From contig JAKAKL010000121.1 in assembly GCA_021824565.1 (NCBI GenBank), positions 150,353 to 214,352 on the forward strand: a DNA stretch of 64,000 nt, written 5' to 3'. Position 1 is the first letter of the stretch. Each line of letters opens with the position of its first letter. The notes beneath the pieces were generated by a model. The model saw only the letters and a list, made by a program, of their open reading frames with translations, was not told the DNA's origin and did not search any database. Position numbers and translations under genes: made by a program. Positions 9,000 through 16,113 of this stretch are shown in pieces. The DNA is from Bacteroidota bacterium (lineage in GTDB: Bacteria; Bacteroidota; Ignavibacteria; Ignavibacteriales; Ignavibacteriaceae).

Positions 9000-10342
9000 T
9001 AAATCTATTAATCATTGATGATAATCTTTCCTTCTTTAGGGATATGGAAATACAATTTGGGAAAAATTATAAAATACTTAAGGCGGAAACCGGGAAAAAA
9101 GGGTTAAGCATTTTAAAGGAAGAAAACGTTGCCGCAGTTCTTTTAAACCTTCAGCTTCCCGATGTATCCGGCATTGAATTGTTAAAACAAATTCATTCCG
9201 AAATTGACCCTTACAAGCCTGTAATAATTATTACGGATTACGGTAACATAGAGAATGCGGTAACTGCAATGAAATCAGGAGCCTATGATTTTATACAAAA
9301 GAGTTTCAGCAGGGATTTGCTGATTGAAAAAATTAATAAAGCTCTCGAAAAAAGAGAGCTTGATATCGGAATAAAAGTTCTAAAAGACTCTGTTGATCAG
9401 CAGCATGATTATTTCGTATGCACAAGCAGAGCTATGAAAAACCTGGATAACGAGATAACTAAAGTTGCAAGGCAGGATGTAGATATTTTAATCTCGGGTG
9501 AAACCGGAACCGGTAAAGATGTAGTTGCCTACGAAATACATAAACGAAGCCGGCGAAAGGACAAGCTCTTTGTTCATGTGCCGCTAAACAGCTTGAGTGA
9601 TACATTAATCGAATCTGAATTATTCGGTTATGAGAAAGGGGCTTTCTCAGGCGCTTACAGCGCGAAGATTGGAAAGTTTGAAGCCGCTAATGGAGGAACA
9701 ATATATCTTCCTGAAATTTCTGAAATTAGTGAAAGGGTTCAGCTTAAGCTTCTTTCCTTTATGCAGTACAAAGAAATTATAAAAGTTGGGCAAGGCAGCG
9801 CTAAAAAAATCAACCTTGATGTTAGAATAATAATGGCTACAAACGCCGACCTTAAAAAGTTATTGGCGCAAGGGAAAATCCGCGAAGATTTTTACTACAG
9901 GATAAATGTAATCAACATTGCTATTCCGCCCCTGCGTGAAAGAAAAGACGGCATAAAAGCGTTCGCAAATTATTTCCTAAATTTTTATTTATACAAGCAC
10001 AACAAAAAAGGAATCTCTTTTGACAACGAGCTGTTGGATCAAATAGAAAGATTTAGATGGAACGGCAATATAAGAGAATTAAAAAACGCGGTCGAGCGTG
10101 CGGTTGTTTTATCTGAAGATGATAATATCTTAACAATTGATAACTTCCCTGTTCTAATGGACTTTGCTTGCAGCGATAATCAGAATGACGGCACTCTGAA
10201 ATTCTATTTGGATAATTGTAAACGGGAATATTTTTTGTCCTTGTTAGCAGAAACAAACGGCAACAGATCAAAAGCTGCCGAAAAAGCAGGATTGTCAAGA
10301 CAGGGTCTTTTGAAAATGCTAAACGAACTCGATATAAAGTAA
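8996..10342 (+). CDS. NtrC-type sigma-54 activator with degenerate receiver and Walker B
   Basis: Three domains are visible in 448 residues: an N-terminal response-regulator receiver (1-120), a sigma-54 interaction AAA+ domain (about 140-375) and a Fis-type helix-turn-helix (about 410-445, NGNRSKAAEKAGLSRQGLLK). The receiver keeps the acidic pair Asp8-Asp9 and the switch Lys, but the phospho-acceptor position is Asn51 (VLLNLQLPD). In the ATPase domain Walker A is intact (GETGTGK, from residue 168) and the sigma-54 contact loop is GAFSGA (215-220) instead of GAFTGA. Walker B reads GGTIYLPEIS, with Pro239 where Asp is usual and Glu240 kept. The frame is intact, so this looks like a maintained, phosphorylation-independent variant. 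No cognate kinase lies nearby. A MITE-like element begins at the base after the stop. Confidence 0.88.
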   Translation: MINLLIIDDNLSFFRDMEIQFGKNYKILKAETGKKGLSILKEENVAAVLLNLQLPDVSGIELLKQIHSEIDPYKPVIIITDYGNIENAVTAMKSGAYDFIQKSFSRDLLIEKINKALEKRELDIGIKVLKDSVDQQHDYFVCTSRAMKNLDNEITKVARQDVDILISGETGTGKDVVAYEIHKRSRRKDKLFVHVPLNSLSDTLIESELFGYEKGAFSGAYSAKIGKFEAANGGTIYLPEISEISERVQLKLLSFMQYKEIIKVGQGSAKKINLDVRIIMATNADLKKLLAQGKIREDFYYRINVINIAIPPLRERKDGIKAFANYFLNFYLYKHNKKGISFDNELLDQIERFRWNGNIRELKNAVERAVVLSEDDNILTIDNFPVLMDFACSDNQNDGTLKFYLDNCKREYFLSLLAETNGNRSKAAEKAGLSRQGLLKMLNELDIK

Positions 10343-10584
10343 CTGAAGTTACGCAAAGAGGTCGTAGGTGTAATTACATTTCATAAGGTAATAAGGTTTG
10401 GTTTTAAAGTGCATAAGTGTTACTAATGTTATAACAAAAAATAAGGTTCATTCCCAAATTAAAACCTTATAATATGGCAAACCTTAGTAACAGACTAAAT
10501 GCCAAGTAAAATTAACCTTATTACCATATCCCAAATTTGTATAAACATTTTTTTAGACCCAATATCAATTCTGCGTAACTTCAG
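10343..10584. mobile_element. MITE-like element 1 with 13-bp terminal inverted repeats
   Basis: The ends are perfect inverted copies of CTGAAGTTACGCA (10343-10355 and 10572-10584). Inside are more nested inverted repeats: GGTAATAAGGTT (10387-10398) with AACCTTATTACC (10514-10525), TGTTACTAA with TTAGTAACA, and GGTTTTAA with TTAAAACC. The whole 242 bases can fold back on itself. No reading frame is present. AAAGTAA occurs directly before the left end and, after one extra C, just behind the right end, so it may be a 7-bp target duplication. The left end abuts the stop codon of the upstream regulator. Confidence 0.65.
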
Positions 10585-10657
10585 CAAAGTAAAAAAGATT
10601 AAGAAAAGTATTATATTTCAACCACATTAATAAAATCCTGAAGTAAGAATAAATTCT

Positions 10658-10921
10658 ATGAGAGCATTATCTGATACAAATCCTGAAGCTGAAAAAATTT
10701 TAATAAAACTTATCAGGCAAAAAAGCATTCCGGAAAGACTAGCGCAAATGGAGAGCTTGACTTCCCTGGTAATACAGCTTTCAAAAAGAGCAATTGCCAG
10801 GAATAATATAAATAAAGGAAAGCGCGAGCTGGATTTACTATTTTTAGAGCTTCATTACGGCGAGGAATTAAGCAATAAAGTCCGTCAGTATTTTGAAAAG
10901 ATTTCAAATGAAAAAGAATGA
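10658..10921 (+). CDS. Small helical protein, partner of the downstream nucleotidyltransferase
   Basis: The 87-residue product is charged and predicted mostly helical, with no signal peptide or membrane segment. I cannot name a family. Its stop overlaps the start of the downstream nucleotidyltransferase-like gene by 14 bases, the arrangement of a two-gene toxin-antitoxin or defence-like unit in which the small upstream partner often restrains the enzyme. That role is inferred from context only. It lies between a MITE-like element and a decayed gene pair. Confidence 0.65.
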   Translation: MRALSDTNPEAEKILIKLIRQKSIPERLAQMESLTSLVIQLSKRAIARNNINKGKRELDLLFLELHYGEELSNKVRQYFEKISNEKE

Positions 10922-11501
10922 AATAATATCTGCTCTTGAACCTCTAATACAAGCCTTTGACGAATCCGGAGTTTTATATTACATAAGCGGCTCAATTGCA
11001 AGTTCCGCGCTTGGAAAAGCAAGAGCCACTATGGATGTTGATATGGTGTCAAACCTACAACCTTTTCAAATAAAAGCCCTGTCTGAAAAATTGAATAAGA
11101 TTTATTATTTAGATGAAGAAATGATACTAGACGCTGTAAAAACAAAGTCATCATTTAATCTTATCCATCTCGAGTCAATGTTGAAGATAGATATTTTTGT
11201 TTTGAATGATTCGCCTTACCAGCAAGCTGCATTTGAAAGGAAAATTAAAGATAAGCTTGAAAATGAACCGGACTCAATAAATGTATTCTTATGCTCATCA
11301 GAAGATATAATTTTGAATAAGCTAGTTTGGTTCAAAGACGGAGGAGAAATTTCTGAAAGACAATGGCTTGATGTTATCGGAGTAATAAAAGTACAAGCGA
11401 ACAACCTGAATAAAGATTATTTGAAAAAGTGGGCTGAGCATTTAGGGATTGCTCCGCTTTTGAATAGAGCATTTTCTGAATGCGAATTAACCGGTCTATA
11501 A
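10908..11501 (+). CDS. Nucleotidyltransferase-fold protein (AbiEii/DUF6036-like)
   Basis: The protein has a minimal nucleotidyltransferase signature: YISGSIASSALGKARATMDVD gives the GS motif followed about ten residues later by the paired Asp residues (DVD), and a third acidic residue is likely in LKIDIFVLN. A later segment (SSEDIILNKLVWFKDGG) is typical of the AbiEii/DUF6036 group, members of which act as toxins or as enzymes modifying tRNA ends. From the ATG at 10908 the protein has 197 residues. An ATG at 10893 adds only five residues and is the alternative. The 14-base overlap with the upstream small gene indicates coupled expression. Confidence 0.75.
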   Translation: MKKNEIISALEPLIQAFDESGVLYYISGSIASSALGKARATMDVDMVSNLQPFQIKALSEKLNKIYYLDEEMILDAVKTKSSFNLIHLESMLKIDIFVLNDSPYQQAAFERKIKDKLENEPDSINVFLCSSEDIILNKLVWFKDGGEISERQWLDVIGVIKVQANNLNKDYLKKWAEHLGIAPLLNRAFSECELTGL

Positions 11502-11718
11502 CTGCCTCAATTAATAAATCTGTGTAATCCGTGTCTTACTTCCTGAATACTTTCAATTTCAAATATTTTCCATCGGTATGTAATGCTTATTATTAGGATA
11601 AACCTTACAGACTGATGAATTGACTGTTACTATTTCATAGACATCAACAGATCAATGCTTGCTTCCTAAGTTCTTTTATACATCGTTAATGCACATCGAC
11701 TTTAAACCTATACCCTAA

Positions 11719-11931
11719 TTAATTAAGCATTGATGACAAATCTTCATAACTGACTTCAAAATTTGCTGTGTCCATTAAGCCGATACGTCCGGCTATCCGC
11801 TGGACATTCTCGTTCTCAAAAGAATCTTCCATCATTGCATGTTCGCACCAATCTACTAATTCTTCTTTCGAGATTTTGTTGTTTAAATAATCCGAAAGTT
11901 TATTTGCTAATAACTTTTTTAAAATTGTCAT
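11719..11931 (-). CDS. Small acidic protein, surviving half of a decayed gene pair
   Basis: A 70-residue acidic protein with the core ISKEELVDWCEHAMMED, which resembles small uncharacterised proteins in other bacteria. I know of no assigned function. Its ATG starts two bases after the stop of a degenerate upstream frame (11934-12184), so the two once formed a tight pair. The frame itself is intact. Convergent with the nucleotidyltransferase gene to the left. Confidence 0.6.
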   Translation of the reverse strand: MTILKKLLANKLSDYLNNKISKEELVDWCEHAMMEDSFENENVQRIAGRIGLMDTANFEVSYEDLSSMLN

Positions 11932-11933
11932 TC

Positions 11934-12184
11934 TTACCTCAGCTTCTTATGACCTTCATCTTCGGGATACTTTTTATGAATTTCTATTAATTCGATATTT
12001 GCATTATAAATTTCTTGATAGAATGAAATTGTTACCTCATCGGCATTTACTCTTTAACATACCTTGCCTGTCAACCGTGTTTGCCGTGAACTAGATACCA
12101 GTATGTTCTGGAACCATCCCGGTGTTCTGTCCAGTTTCCAAATTTCTTTTCATTATTTTTTCTTGCCGACAAGACCTATTTTAT
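11934..12184 (-). pseudogene. Broken small gene upstream of the 70-residue protein
   Basis: Read on the minus strand, the region still encodes a recognisable protein when one premature TGA and one frameshift are ignored. First comes KKFGNWTEHRDGSRTYWYLV with HGKHG, then a stop, then QARYVKE, then a shift of one base, then VNADEVTISFYQEIYNANIE and finally IHKKYPEDEGHKKLR before the TAA at 11936-11934. The stop is most simply a Trp codon changed to TGA. The left end of MITE-like element 2 begins exactly where the readable frame stops, so insertion of that element may have removed the 5' end. The family is unknown to me by name. Confidence 0.55.
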
Positions 12185-12554
12185 TAACTCATGTTACGCA
12201 GACTTGCACAGAATAGTCCCGCCATTTATGGCGGGGTCTGACAAAATCCATCGAAATTGATGGGCTTTAGCCCATTGATAAATGCTAATATGGGCTAAAG
12301 CCCGGATTTGCCGGGGACTCTTTTCCCCACGCCATGTAGAGGCTGTGTTAAAACTCTAAGTCGAGAGGAAAACTCATCCCCCGACCCCTTCTCTTATAAA
12401 GAGAAGGGGCTTAAAATACGCTGCTAATGCAGTTTCTTAAAGTCCCTCTCTTGTTAAGAGAGGGATTTAGGGTGAGTTCTTTAACTGCAACTAAATTTTC
12501 ACACAGTCTCTAAATGGCGCGGCTATTCTGTACAAGTCTACGTAACGTGAGTTA
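12185..12554. mobile_element. MITE-like element 2 with 44-bp imperfect terminal inverted repeats
   Basis: Left arm 12185-12228 and right arm 12511-12554 are inverted copies with five mismatches in 44. Each begins TAACTCA, then GTTACG, AGACTTG, ACAGAATAG and CGCCATTTA with single variable bases between. Inside are further perfect hairpins: CCCCGCCATTTATGGCGGGG, GGGCTTTAGCCC with GGGCTAAAGCCC, and AGAGGCTGTGT with ACACAGTCTCT. There is no gene. The outer end shares GTTACGCA with element 1, which suggests both are moved by the same or related transposase. No clear target duplication was found. Confidence 0.6.
12371..12478. repeat. Nested palindromic repeat inside MITE-like element 2
   Basis: A second pair of inverted ends (AACTCATCCC at 12371-12380 and its near complement AGGGTGAGTT at 12469-12478) encloses two strong hairpins, CCCCTTCTCTT-ATAA-AGAGAAGGGG and TCCCTCTCTT-GT-TAAGAGAGGGA. 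It looks like a small palindromic element inserted into, or captured by, the larger one. No coding potential. Confidence 0.5.
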
Positions 12555-12616
12555 TTTAATATTTATTAATCAAACCTAAAGAACAATTTCAAATTACAAA
12601 TTCCGCAATTACCTGC

Positions 12617-12674
12617 TGCCAACCGGCAACAAACTGTAAACCGTGGTTTACATTGCTGTAAAGAGCAGTTTACA
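12617..12674. repeat. Three small hairpins spaced about 21 bp
   Basis: TGCC-AACC-GGCA (12617-12628), TGTAAA-CCGTGG-TTTACA (12635-12652, perfect palindrome of 18) and TGTAAA-GAGCAG-TTTACA (12657-12674) follow each other with centres 21 and 22 bases apart. The spacing equals that of the three long 21-bp arrays in this window. It lies about 100 bases before the zinc-ribbon gene. Confidence 0.45.
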
Positions 12675-12777
12675 CCCGCCAACAACTACATCTGGAAAAC
12701 TTATCATAATGGAATTAAAATTTTGTGGAATAAGTATTGTATAAATAAAAGCAAAACTATTTTCATCGAGCAAAACA

Positions 12778-13008
12778 GTGACGCCAAATTTAAATGAATC
12801 AAAACCGGAACAGCCGGTTATTAACACGTACAGACTGTGCCCCTCGTGCGGTAATTTCTGCCATATCAACGAGACGCAAATATTTTGTATCATCTGCGGA
12901 GAGATGATGATACATGAATGCCCTAACTGCAAAGAACCGATTTTATATCCAACGGCTAAGCACTGCCATAAGTGCGGTAAACAATATAAAAATAAATTTA
13001 ATTCTTAA
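12778..13008 (+). CDS. Small double zinc-ribbon protein
   Basis: A 76-residue protein with four CxxC knuckles: CPSC and CIIC form one ribbon, CPNC and CHKC (preceded by a His) form the second. A short, proline-rich N-terminus precedes them. Only a GTG is available as start in this frame, since the nearby ATG is out of frame. The C-terminus is lysine rich. The next gene begins 18 bases later, so the two are probably cotranscribed. Zinc ribbons of this type often bind nucleic acid or proteins. The role here is unknown. Confidence 0.65.
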   Translation: MTPNLNESKPEQPVINTYRLCPSCGNFCHINETQIFCIICGEMMIHECPNCKEPILYPTAKHCHKCGKQYKNKFNS

Positions 13009-13026
13009 AAAAAAGGAGATAGAATT

Positions 13027-13500
13027 ATGTCAACACAAAACTTAATTTCAGCGAGCATTACGCCGGAACAAAAAGCGGCGATAGAAGAAAAGTTGAATGG
13101 TCTAAAAACAGACCTCGGCTTCGTTATCTCTATGGTAACCGGAGAAAGGCTTGAGTATATAAGAATAGGTAACTTGATGCTGCCGTTTCTGGATAAGGCG
13201 CATCGTGTAGCAACCGCTCATCCGGAAATACTACCCGGCGTTTTCGATAAGACGGAGTATGATAAAGATTATCAGTTAACTAAAGACCTTTTTGAAATAG
13301 GATCCAAAATAGCTGAATTACACTCATCCGTTCAGGCAACCTTATTTGCAGCCAACAGCGATACAATGATGGAATCACTCGAGGTTTATGCTTTTGCACA
13401 GGCTAACGAGAAAAAAGTTCCAGGGCTTGAGGTTGACGTTGCAGAAATGAGAGCGTTCTTTAAAAAAGGTCCTAAACCGCCGAAACCACCGGCACAATAA
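13027..13500 (+). CDS. Uncharacterised soluble protein
   Basis: A 157-residue protein with a good Shine-Dalgarno (AGGAG eight bases before the ATG). It has no signal peptide or membrane segment and is predicted to be largely helical (SITPEQKAAIEEKLNGLKTD near the N-terminus). The tail ends in a Lys-Pro repeat (KKGPKPPKPPAQ) that should be flexible. I recognise no catalytic motif. It follows the zinc-ribbon gene and precedes the first 21-bp repeat array. Confidence 0.7.
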   Translation: MSTQNLISASITPEQKAAIEEKLNGLKTDLGFVISMVTGERLEYIRIGNLMLPFLDKAHRVATAHPEILPGVFDKTEYDKDYQLTKDLFEIGSKIAELHSSVQATLFAANSDTMMESLEVYAFAQANEKKVPGLEVDVAEMRAFFKKGPKPPKPPAQ

Positions 13501-13569
13501 TTACTGTGTCTTTGAGCCTTAAGAGAGAAAAAATCTGCCACTAAGTCACCAGGACACTAAGAAATATCG

Positions 13570-13842
13570 GTTTTTAATATTGTCGCAAGGGTTTGGCAAA
13601 TTATACTGACCATTAAATAAATCCTCCGGAGGGTTTTGAAAGCTATACGCAGGATTACCGAAATGATTCGGAGTATTTACAAAACTCTTCCGGGAGTTCT
13701 TTGAATGGTACTGAGGGTTTGTGAAACCGGCGGGAGAATTTAACAAACCCTCCCGACCATTTAATAAACCCGGTAGAGGGTTTCAAAGACCCTCTGGAGG
13801 GTTCTGTTAACCCTCGCGAGGGCTTAAATAATGCTAATGAGC
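13570..13842. repeat. 21-bp phased inverted-repeat array A
   Basis: Thirteen consecutive 21-base units start at 13570 and every 21 bases after. The units differ strongly, but the columns agree: R-TTT, three variable bases, AAA, a variable centre, then GAGG. Many units carry a small palindrome around the unit end: CCTCCGGAGG, ACTCTTCCGGGAGT, AACCCGGTAGAGGGTT, CCCTCTGGAGGG, CCCTCGCGAGGG, TGCTAATGAGCA. Their centres fall at 13627.5, 13690.5, 13774.5, 13795.5, 13816.5 and 13837.5, all whole multiples of 21 apart. Two weaker units may follow to 13905. The open frames across it encode only heptapeptide repeats and are taken as non-coding. Confidence 0.8.
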
Positions 13843-13972
13843 ACAGAATTAATGATTGATAACACATTTGAAGTTTTCGAAAGAACTTTAGAAGTTCTTT
13901 TGATATTTACAGAGGCTGCTAGAAAATTTATAAGTGCTTAAGTTTTAATAAACTTATAGAAAGGATAAACAC

Positions 13973-14233
13973 ATGGATACGCAGGATCAAAAACAAGTTG
14001 TAATTGTTAAAACTGAAAAAAGTATGGGTATAACAATACTCTTAACTTTTTTCTTCGGACCTATCGGGATGTTTTATTCAACAATTACAGGCGCTATAGT
14101 TATGCTTGTTATAAGTTTGATTGTCGGAATCTTAACACTGGGCTTGGGTCTTTTTATCACACAGCCTATTTGTGTTATCTGGGCGGCAATAGCAACGAAT
14201 AATTATAATAAGAACTTGACAGGGAAACTATAA
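13973..14233 (+). CDS. Small integral membrane protein
   Basis: An 86-residue protein with AAGGA before its ATG. Two hydrophobic stretches (residues about 20-40, with FFFGPIGMFYS, and about 43-70, rich in Ile, Leu and Gly) predict two membrane helices. The N-terminal 15 residues and the last 10 are polar. The segment FGPIGMFY is seen in small membrane proteins of the TM2 or YccF type. No function can be assigned. It lies in a run of orphan genes between mobile-element remnants. Confidence 0.6.
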   Translation: MDTQDQKQVVIVKTEKSMGITILLTFFFGPIGMFYSTITGAIVMLVISLIVGILTLGLGLFITQPICVIWAAIATNNYNKNLTGKL

Positions 14234-14391
14234 CTAATTTTTATAAGCTAACATTTACTTGATAGGAACTTACGATTTGCAGTTGAAATATTCCTAATAA
14301 AGAAAAAAAATATCAGGCACATCATAACATGACAATGCTGGTTTGCCTGGTTCAATTCTATTCGCATTGTCAATAAAATTTAGGAGTTGTT

Positions 14392-15162
14392 ATGAAATCA
14401 TTTTTGTACAGTTTGTTATTATTACCAATATGTGTTGTATTATTTTATGGTTGCGGTGGCGGGTTAAAAGTAGCCCAAACACCTTTAATTGTTCCTGATT
14501 TCAATTATTCACCACCAAGTCCTGTAGCACCGGGAAGTGCTGATATAAAAGTGGCACTTCTTGAACCTGTTTATTTGGGAACCTTTACTTATACAAATCA
14601 ATCACCTTTTAAGCAATTTCGTGAAAGTATGGGAAACGATTTCCAGCAAATTTTAACTGCACACGGATATATTCTTAAGGGACCATATGACTCATATGAT
14701 TTGATGACATATTCTGATAAAAATGAATGTAAATTGGGGCTTAAAATAGAGATTGATTTAAACATAGCTCAAACTTCAGGCGGTTGGACTTATGTCCCGT
14801 TAACTTCATATGGTTATGGAATTACAAGTGGTAATTATTCCACTTATGAGGGTGTATTAAACCTTAGCGGTAAAATTACAATTTCCGTATTTGAAACTTT
14901 TACTCAACAAAAATTACTAGTAAAAAGCGTATCAGTTCCGCAAGAAGATATTAATGTGAAAGCGGAAGCACAATTTGCATTCGGCTCCACAGGTATTCCA
15001 ATAGGAGATCCAGGAGTACACAATCCTATCGCAATTTCATTAGCTAAGTTTTATAAATCTGTGATGAAGCTTGGATGGGATATGCTTTCAGAAGACGAAT
15101 TAAAACATGTGCAAGATCAGGTCCCGGCAATCAGAGAGAATGCTGGTTTTATAAAAAGGTAG
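14392..15162 (+). CDS. Putative lipoprotein of unknown function
   Basis: A 256-residue protein with GGAG before the ATG. A signal peptide ends in the lipobox VLFYGC, so Cys21 should be lipidated and the protein exported and anchored in a membrane. The rest looks like a soluble beta-rich domain (VALLEPVYLGTFTY; LGLKIEIDLNIAQTSGGW). I recognise no family. The following gene, a small outer-membrane-like protein, starts 53 bases after the stop and may be cotranscribed, so the two could act together at the envelope. Confidence 0.65.
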   Translation: MKSFLYSLLLLPICVVLFYGCGGGLKVAQTPLIVPDFNYSPPSPVAPGSADIKVALLEPVYLGTFTYTNQSPFKQFRESMGNDFQQILTAHGYILKGPYDSYDLMTYSDKNECKLGLKIEIDLNIAQTSGGWTYVPLTSYGYGITSGNYSTYEGVLNLSGKITISVFETFTQQKLLVKSVSVPQEDINVKAEAQFAFGSTGIPIGDPGVHNPIAISLAKFYKSVMKLGWDMLSEDELKHVQDQVPAIRENAGFIKR

Positions 15163-15215
15163 TTATTAATTGTGTATCTAATAGTATTATAACACAAATT
15201 TTACACGGAGTCGAA

Positions 15216-15983
15216 ATGAAAAGAATTATTATCCTTTTTATTATGCTTTGTTTTTTCTCTATTACAAATGTTTTTTCACAGCAACAGGAGGAAACTATAT
15301 TTTTAAAAGATGGCTCAATTATACATGGGATATTAATTGAGCAGATGTCAGGTGGGTCGCTTAAAATTAAAACACATGATGGAAATATTTTCGTTTATAA
15401 GATGGATGATATTGAAAAGATTTCAACTTCTTCTGAACAAAATTCTATTTATAACACTAGGAGAACAGGTTTATTTTATTTGTGGCATGCAGGAATTATG
15501 ACAGCAGGTGCTATTGCGGGAGATGGAATAAATGAATCAGTAGGTCAATCTGTATTTGCTGTAGGCTCCATCGTTGGCGATAGAATTAATGATATAATCC
15601 GAATAGGTGTAGGCGCCGAATATAACAATTATCCCAATGGAACAACCGTCCCTGTTTATGTTGACTTTAGAATTAATGCGTTACAAAGCCGAGTTTCGCC
15701 AATATTTTTTCTGGATGTTGGTTATTCATTAGCATGGATAAATAATCTCGCAGGTATAAACGGAGACGGATTATTTCTGAGTGTGGGCAGTGGTGCTGAA
15801 TTTGGACTAGATAACGGAAATGTCTTATTTGTTGAATTATGTTATAGAAGACAATGGTCAGAGTTGATTAATTCAGCCTATGCTTATTATTGGAATGGTT
15901 ACACCTATGATTATTATTCATACTCTAATAACACAAAAATTTCTTATGGCTTCTTAAGCATAATGTTTGGTTATGGATTCTAA
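15216..15983 (+). CDS. Secreted or outer-membrane protein of unknown function
   Basis: The chosen ATG at 15216 has GGAG seven bases upstream and opens a clear signal peptide (MKRIIILFIMLCFFSITNVFS). The frame is open further upstream, but that would overlap the lipoprotein gene. Residues about 25-65 (IFLKDGSIIHGILIEQM, then KIKTHDGNIFVYKMDDIEKI) form a small beta domain often seen at the front of Bacteroidota envelope proteins. The rest has short Gly- and Tyr-rich strands that end in FGYGF, as in small outer-membrane barrels. 255 residues. Function unknown. Confidence 0.65.
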   Translation: MKRIIILFIMLCFFSITNVFSQQQEETIFLKDGSIIHGILIEQMSGGSLKIKTHDGNIFVYKMDDIEKISTSSEQNSIYNTRRTGLFYLWHAGIMTAGAIAGDGINESVGQSVFAVGSIVGDRINDIIRIGVGAEYNNYPNGTTVPVYVDFRINALQSRVSPIFFLDVGYSLAWINNLAGINGDGLFLSVGSGAEFGLDNGNVLFVELCYRRQWSELINSAYAYYWNGYTYDYYSYSNNTKISYGFLSIMFGYGF

Positions 15984-16113
15984 TGATAACTTAAAAAATA
16001 TATTGAAAAACCTGTTGTGCGAAAAAAAAGAAACAGTCTGAAAATTGTAAAGTGTTTAAAACCAAAAAACACAATACAAAATTTTGGATTCCGTTCGTGC
16101 ACAATAAAGAAAT

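Noticed and set aside
12185..12554. CRISPR array
   Set aside because: The repeats here are inverted and nested, not direct and evenly spaced with unique spacers, and no cas gene is nearby.
13570..13842. CRISPR or CRISPR-like repeat
   Set aside because: Period 21 is too short for repeat plus spacer, there is no constant repeat, and no cas gene is in the window.
13546..13867. Two overlapping minus-strand frames with Pro- and Ser-rich heptads
   Set aside because: They are shadows of array A, open in two frames of the same strand.
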